A stretch of 64,000 bases of DNA from positions 62,001-126,000 of the forward strand of contig CACZCR010000001.1 in the NCBI GenBank assembly GCA_902779705.1. Reading direction: 5' to 3'. The translations under genes and the position numbers were made by a program. Shown here in pieces: positions 59,730-64,000 of the stretch; positions within the stretch are counted from its first letter, which is position 1; every line of letters starts with the position of its first letter. Under the pieces are notes generated by a model. The model did not search any database, had not been told where the DNA came from, and was given only the letters and a program-made list of their open reading frames with translations. This DNA comes from an uncultured Bacteroidales bacterium. GTDB taxonomy: Bacteria; Bacteroidota; Bacteroidia; Bacteroidales; Paludibacteraceae.

Positions 59730-60605
59730 ATGAAAACATTCCCAGCTTCGCAGTTGATCATCAATGAAGATGGCTCTGCATTTCACTTGCATCTAAAACC
59801 CGAGTTCTTGGCCGACAAGATCATTCTTGTAGGAGACCAAGACCGTGTTAATATGGTAGCGTCCTTCTTTGACGAAGGCTCTATTGAGTGCGACGTTCAA
59901 TCGCGCGAGTTTCATACCATAACCGGTAAGTATCACGGCAAACGTGTCAGCTGTATCTCCACCGGTATCGGTACCGACAACTGCGACATCGTGATGAACG
60001 AGATCGACGCTTTGGCCAATATCGATTTCCAGACCCGTCAGGAGAAGGCTGAGAAACGCCAATTGGAGATCGTGCGTATCGGTACGTGTGGCGGTATGCA
60101 AGAGGATATTCCGCTGGGCACCTTCCTGGTAAGCCAGAAGTCGATTGGTTTTGACGGCGTATTGGCGTTCTATGAGAACCGTGACAAGGTTTCAGACCTC
60201 GGCTTTGAGAAAGCCTTCTGCGAGTTTGTAGGCTATCCCAAGAAAGCCGCTGTGCCGTATGTGGTAGCAGCCAATGAGGAACTGGTTAATCGTATCGCTA
60301 AAGATGATATGATGCGCGGTTGTACAATCGCTGCCAACGGCTTCTATGGTCCGCAAGGACGCGTGCTGCGTGTGGGATTGGCTGTGCCCGATATCAATGA
60401 GAAGATTACGGCCTTCCGCTATGAGGGCCAGCGCATCACCAACTATGAGATGGAGGGTTCGTGTATTGCCGGCATGGCGCTGCATATGGGACATAAGGCG
60501 ATGACCGTTTGCTGCGTGATCGCACAACGTAAGGTCGAAGCCGCCAATACTGACTATAAACCTCGTATCAAACAATTGGTACAAACCGTTCTCGAACGTT
60601 TCTAA
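59730..60605 (+). CDS. Nucleoside phosphorylase (uridine phosphorylase-like)
   Basis: 291 aa, PNP/UDP phosphorylase family 1. ILVGDQDRVNMVASFF, SCISTGIGTDNCDIVMNEIDAL, VRIGTCGGMQEDIPLGTFLVS and the C-terminal ITNYEMEGSCIAGMAL are the phosphate- and nucleoside-binding blocks. It splits nucleosides with phosphate into base and (deoxy)ribose-1-phosphate for salvage. Base preference is not certain. dppIII starts 1 nt downstream. Confidence 0.92.
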   Translation: MKTFPASQLIINEDGSAFHLHLKPEFLADKIILVGDQDRVNMVASFFDEGSIECDVQSREFHTITGKYHGKRVSCISTGIGTDNCDIVMNEIDALANIDFQTRQEKAEKRQLEIVRIGTCGGMQEDIPLGTFLVSQKSIGFDGVLAFYENRDKVSDLGFEKAFCEFVGYPKKAAVPYVVAANEELVNRIAKDDMMRGCTIAANGFYGPQGRVLRVGLAVPDINEKITAFRYEGQRITNYEMEGSCIAGMALHMGHKAMTVCCVIAQRKVEAANTDYKPRIKQLVQTVLERF

Positions 60606-60606
60606 T

Positions 60607-62634
60607 ATGAGAAAAATAGTTTTCCTGCTAATAGCTTTGGCTGTACTAAGTGGATGCGGTAGCCGTACACAGCAAGTGGATACGGCCGCAGCACCCGAAG
60701 ATTTTGAGTATAACGTGGATCGTTTTTATGATTTGGCAATCCTGCGCTATCGAGTGCCGGATTTTGAGAGCTTGACCACCGAGCAGAAAGCGCTGGTCTA
60801 TTATCTCAACGAGGCGGCTCTATGGGGACGCGACATCCTGTTTGACCAAAATGGTAAGTATAACCTCTCCATCCGTCGTGCGTGTGAGGCCCTTTATGAG
60901 GCCTATGACGGAGACCGTCAGGACGAGCAATTCCGCCTTTTTGAGATGTATCTCAAACGTGTGTGGTTCTCCAACGGTATTCATCACCATTATGCCTCCG
61001 ACAAGTTTGTGCCGGAGTGTACACAAGAATGGTTCACTTCACAATGTGTGAAATATGGTATTGAGGTGAGTGAAGATTTGCTGCGCGTGATGTTCGATCC
61101 CACAGTCATGCCCAAGAATGTATGCCAAGATGCCGGCAAGGACCTGGTACTTAACTCTGCATGCAATTATTACGAGGGAATCAACCAAAAAGAAGCTGAG
61201 GCTTGGTATGAGGCGCACAAAGATACCTCTGACGAACCGATGTGGATAGGGTTGAATAGCAAACTGATCAAAAACGACAAAGGCGAAGTCGTAGAGCGCG
61301 TCTATCGAATCGAGAAAGACGGTTTGTATCGCGAGGCACTCAAGCATGTGGTAGAGAATCTCGAAAAAGCCAAAGCATATGCGGAAAACGACCAGCAACG
61401 CAAAGTAATAGAATTGCTTATTGAATTTAACAAGTCCGGTAACTTGCAGAAATTCAACGAGTACGCTATAGCATGGGTTAAAGACCTAGATAGCCGTGTG
61501 GACTTTGTTAATGGTTTTACTGAGGTGTATGGTGACCCTTTAGGCATCACCGGAGCTTGGGAATCGATGGTTAACTTCAAAAATGTAGCTGCTACGGAAC
61601 GCACGCGTATCCTGTCTGCCAATGCACAATGGTTTGAAGATAATTCACCTACGGCTAAACAGTACAAAAAATCGGAATGTCGTGGAGTGTCAGCTAAAGT
61701 GATCACAGCCACCATCCTTGCCGGAGGATGCTACCCTGCTACGCCTATTGGTATAAATCTGCCTAATGCAAACTGGATTCGCAAGAACTACGGCTCCAAA
61801 TCAGTAACCATTGAGAATCTCACCGAGGCCTACTATCAAGCTGCACAAGGTGACGGTTTCAACGAAGAATTCATGCTTTCAGACACCGAGCGAGAACTGG
61901 CTAAAAAATACGGTGGATTGATGAGTGATGTGCACGTGGATTTGCACGAGTGTCTTGGGCATGGTTCGGGACAATTGATGCCTGGTGTAACCAAGGATAA
62001 CCTAAAAGAACACGGTTCGACACTCGAAGAAGCACGTGCGGACCTGTTCTCTCTTTATTACATGGCTGACATGAAGTTGGTTGAATTAGGTATTTCACCC
62101 GATGAAAACGCATATAAATCGCAATACTATCAACAACTGATGAACGGCGCTATGACGCAATTGGTGCGCGTAGAACTGGGCAAAAACATCGAGGAATCTC
62201 ATATGCGCGATCGTGCTTTGATAGCCAACTGGGTACTTGCGCATGCAGACTCTGTTCAACCTGAGGCAGAAATCATTGTTGAGAATAACAAGCATTATCT
62301 TCGCATCAATGACTATCAAGGTGTTCGCCGTCTGTTCGGTCAACTTCTAGCGATTGTGCAGGAAGTTGTCTCTACAGGAGACTACCAACGAGCATGTGAT
62401 TTGGTGGAGACATATGCCGTCAAAGTGGATCCCGATTTACATCGCGAACTATTGGCGCGTTATCAGCCATTAGGCATCGCTCCGTATAAGGGATTTGTTA
62501 ATCCTGTCTATACGCCGATCTTCGATGAAAACGGCAAAATTAAGGATGTAACAATCGATTATACTGAAGGCTATGTAGCTCAACACCTACGCTACTCGCA
62601 CGACTATAGTCCGCTGCCTTCTATCAACAAATAA
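60607..62634 (+). CDS. Dipeptidyl peptidase III (M49), lipoprotein
   Basis: 675 aa. Lipobox LSGCGSRT (Cys about residue 17). The zinc site is the M49 hallmark HECLGH (H447, E448, H452), with the third ligand in EEARAD (E475). It removes N-terminal dipeptides from short peptides, here as a membrane-anchored enzyme in the periplasm or at the surface. Its stop is immediately followed by the aroA start. Confidence 0.96.
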   Translation: MRKIVFLLIALAVLSGCGSRTQQVDTAAAPEDFEYNVDRFYDLAILRYRVPDFESLTTEQKALVYYLNEAALWGRDILFDQNGKYNLSIRRACEALYEAYDGDRQDEQFRLFEMYLKRVWFSNGIHHHYASDKFVPECTQEWFTSQCVKYGIEVSEDLLRVMFDPTVMPKNVCQDAGKDLVLNSACNYYEGINQKEAEAWYEAHKDTSDEPMWIGLNSKLIKNDKGEVVERVYRIEKDGLYREALKHVVENLEKAKAYAENDQQRKVIELLIEFNKSGNLQKFNEYAIAWVKDLDSRVDFVNGFTEVYGDPLGITGAWESMVNFKNVAATERTRILSANAQWFEDNSPTAKQYKKSECRGVSAKVITATILAGGCYPATPIGINLPNANWIRKNYGSKSVTIENLTEAYYQAAQGDGFNEEFMLSDTERELAKKYGGLMSDVHVDLHECLGHGSGQLMPGVTKDNLKEHGSTLEEARADLFSLYYMADMKLVELGISPDENAYKSQYYQQLMNGAMTQLVRVELGKNIEESHMRDRALIANWVLAHADSVQPEAEIIVENNKHYLRINDYQGVRRLFGQLLAIVQEVVSTGDYQRACDLVETYAVKVDPDLHRELLARYQPLGIAPYKGFVNPVYTPIFDENGKIKDVTIDYTEGYVAQHLRYSHDYSPLPSINK

Positions 62635-63555
62635 ATGGTGCATATACATCTGCCCATATCCAAGAGTATTGCCAATAGAGTCCTATTGTTGCAAGCTATC
62701 CATAGAGATCCGCTCATGCGGGTCTCTTCGGATATGCCGGATGACGTGATTGTGCTGCATGATGCTCTTCAAAACCTATACCAGCACAAGCCGGGGACAC
62801 AGCAGACTCTTTATCTGAAGAACTGTGGCACAGCACTGCGTTTCTTACAAGTGCACATAGCACGTTTTTATCCGTTGGAACCGATCTTTCTTGATGGAGA
62901 TGAACGTCTCAAAGAAAGGGATGGGGCGCCTACTTCACAAACTACCTCTGCACGCATTCTTCATGGAGAAGATATTCCGGTGAAACCGAACGAATCTCCC
63001 TATATCACAATGTCACGAACGATGACGGCACACTATAAGCCGGATATGAGTGAATTTTTAGAAGCAGATTGGAGTAGCGCTGCTTTCTGGTACGAGTATA
63101 TAGCTATTCATGGAGGAGAACTCTTGTTACAAGGCTTGACTGAACATAGTTTGCAGGGTGACAAAGCTGTTGCTGATATATATTCCAAATACTTCCGAGT
63201 AGACACAGAATTTTCCGATCAAGGCGCAAGAATCTACCGATCCGCGAACAGCAAAGATTCTAATTTTGTAGACACAGTACATATTGATTTTGAAAACACA
63301 CCTGATCTGTATCCTGCAGTCGCTTTAACCTGCGAACGTATGGGTATTACACTCCAAGCAACAGGAACAGAAAGACTCCACCACAAAGAGTCTGATCGCT
63401 TAGAAGCCGTTCGCCTGCATCAGGTACGCAATGATCACCGAATGGCTTTAGCTTTGCTAATGGCCGATTATCCTATAAGTACTGAAGATCAACAATGTAT
63501 AGCAAAAAGTTATCCCATATCACTCCTGTCAGAGGCATTAACGACGATGGCTTAG
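62635..63555 (+). CDS. aroA: Compact EPSP synthase (AroA)
   Basis: 306 aa, versus roughly 400-430 in typical AroA. Active-site blocks are present in order: PISKS (K10, S11) with R15, NCGTALR (63-69), ERLKERD, TSQTTSA (S101, Q102), ADWSSAAFW, TPDLYP, KESDR (251-255), NDHRMA (267-271) and KSYP near the end. The missing length falls between ERD and TSQ, between SRTM and EADW, and between KESDR and NDHRM. It forms EPSP from shikimate-3-phosphate and PEP; retention of all motifs suggests it still works, perhaps as a minimal form. No frameshift is seen. Confidence 0.88.
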   Translation: MVHIHLPISKSIANRVLLLQAIHRDPLMRVSSDMPDDVIVLHDALQNLYQHKPGTQQTLYLKNCGTALRFLQVHIARFYPLEPIFLDGDERLKERDGAPTSQTTSARILHGEDIPVKPNESPYITMSRTMTAHYKPDMSEFLEADWSSAAFWYEYIAIHGGELLLQGLTEHSLQGDKAVADIYSKYFRVDTEFSDQGARIYRSANSKDSNFVDTVHIDFENTPDLYPAVALTCERMGITLQATGTERLHHKESDRLEAVRLHQVRNDHRMALALLMADYPISTEDQQCIAKSYPISLLSEALTTMA

Positions 63556-64000
63556 GCAAAAAACATGCCCTCTCCAAGTTGATTCATGCGTCTGATACTG
63601 AGTACATTTGGATGCATGATGACGATGTGCTGTTGCCTAGTGCCGCCGCGGAGGACTATGACGTTGATCAGCTGTCTTTTGCTTCATGTGATTTGCTTAT
63701 CTTGCCATTACGAATGGTAAGTCAGTCGGATTCTCCAAGCCTCTTGGAACGCCTCCAAATTGCTGAGTATGCTGCGATACAGAATCTAACCATTTCATCG
63801 GCACAAAACGGACATCCTGTTATGTGCTCCGGAGCTAACTTGATTGCACGCCGGGAGGCATGGATAGAATGTGAGCCCGAACTCCATCCTGAAATACCAA
63901 GTGGAGACGATATGTTTCTGCTGGAAGCAATGAAGCGGCATAGTAAGGCTATCTCTGTTAGTACAAATATTGAGTATGTGGCGACCATTCGTCCGCTTAC
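63495..64000 (+). CDS. GT2-like glycosyltransferase, N-terminally short, runs off the window
   Basis: Open frame from the ATG at 63495 to the window end (168 codons so far); an in-frame stop (TGA 63483-63485) bounds it upstream, so the start lies 61 bp inside aroA. Recognisable GT2 parts: GLGKKHALSKLI, EYIWMHDDDVLLP (acidic metal-binding block), SGANLIARREAW and SGDDMFLLEAMKR, as in membrane GT2 enzymes. The usual first ~60-70 residues (V-x-x-ARNE and DDGS-x-D-x-T) are absent or compressed to ITPVRGINDDG. The C-terminus is not visible. Confidence 0.75.
   Translation, partial: MYSKKLSHITPVRGINDDGLGKKHALSKLIHASDTEYIWMHDDDVLLPSAAAEDYDVDQLSFASCDLLILPLRMVSQSDSPSLLERLQIAEYAAIQNLTISSAQNGHPVMCSGANLIARREAWIECEPELHPEIPSGDDMFLLEAMKRHSKAISVSTNIEYVATIRPL

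Overview
The window is chromosomal DNA of a member of Bacteroidota, most likely an uncultured gut- or rumen-type member of the order Bacteroidales. Evidence: a SusC/SusD pair, about fifteen promoters of the TTTG-N20-TAnnTTTG (-33/-7) type, secreted proteins sharing a sorting-like C-terminal tail, a fused 2-oxoacid:ferredoxin oxidoreductase alpha subunit, single-chain glycyl-tRNA synthetase, and PCMD- and DUF3467-type proteins. No species can be named from the sequence alone.

Layout. (1) 1-2865: end of a secreted metallophosphoesterase and a modular carbohydrate-binding-like secreted protein. (2) 3132-18104: a polysaccharide utilisation locus (PUL). A divergent DeoR-type regulator is followed by a lipoprotein amidohydrolase, an alpha-galactosidase-like lipoprotein, SusC, SusD, a surface glycan-binding lipoprotein, a DUF4874/DUF4832-like lipoprotein, a GH31 enzyme, an EamA transporter and a secreted propeller-like protein. 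(3) 18142-19162: tRNA-Phe behind a structured leader, divergent from trmO. (4) 19207-32078: an alpha-glucan (starch) cluster with three GH13 enzymes and three non-catalytic multi-module proteins, all exported and nearly all ending in the same short tail; it has no SusC/D of its own. (5) 32126-53082: housekeeping genes (glyQS, murC-ftsQ-ftsA-ftsZ, DedA, korAB, lepA, a NhaD-type antiporter, tRNA-Leu-rpsU, recG, tonB) and an envelope-glycan operon ending with ssb as its first gene. (6) 53125-57235: aroC, then an accessory island with a DUF3791/DUF3990 toxin-antitoxin remnant, an orphan lipoprotein, tandem repeats and a 254-bp MITE-like insertion. (7) 57236-64000: a tightly packed operon of a PCMD protein, GT2, DUF3467, nucleoside phosphorylase, dipeptidyl peptidase III, a very short AroA and a GT2-like gene running off the end.

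How it works together: the PUL would import an alpha-linked glycan through SusCD, with cleavage by surface lipoproteins and the GH31 enzyme and sugar uptake by the EamA carrier. The GH13 cluster would degrade starch outside the cell using tail-sorted amylases and binding proteins.

The most unusual signals are two families of very short tandem repeats (11 bp and 22 bp) that recur together at three loci and have also entered the trmO reading frame; a perfect Shine-Dalgarno sequence in front of rpsU in a lineage that rarely uses them; interlocked divergent promoters; and unusually compact AroA and AroC proteins.
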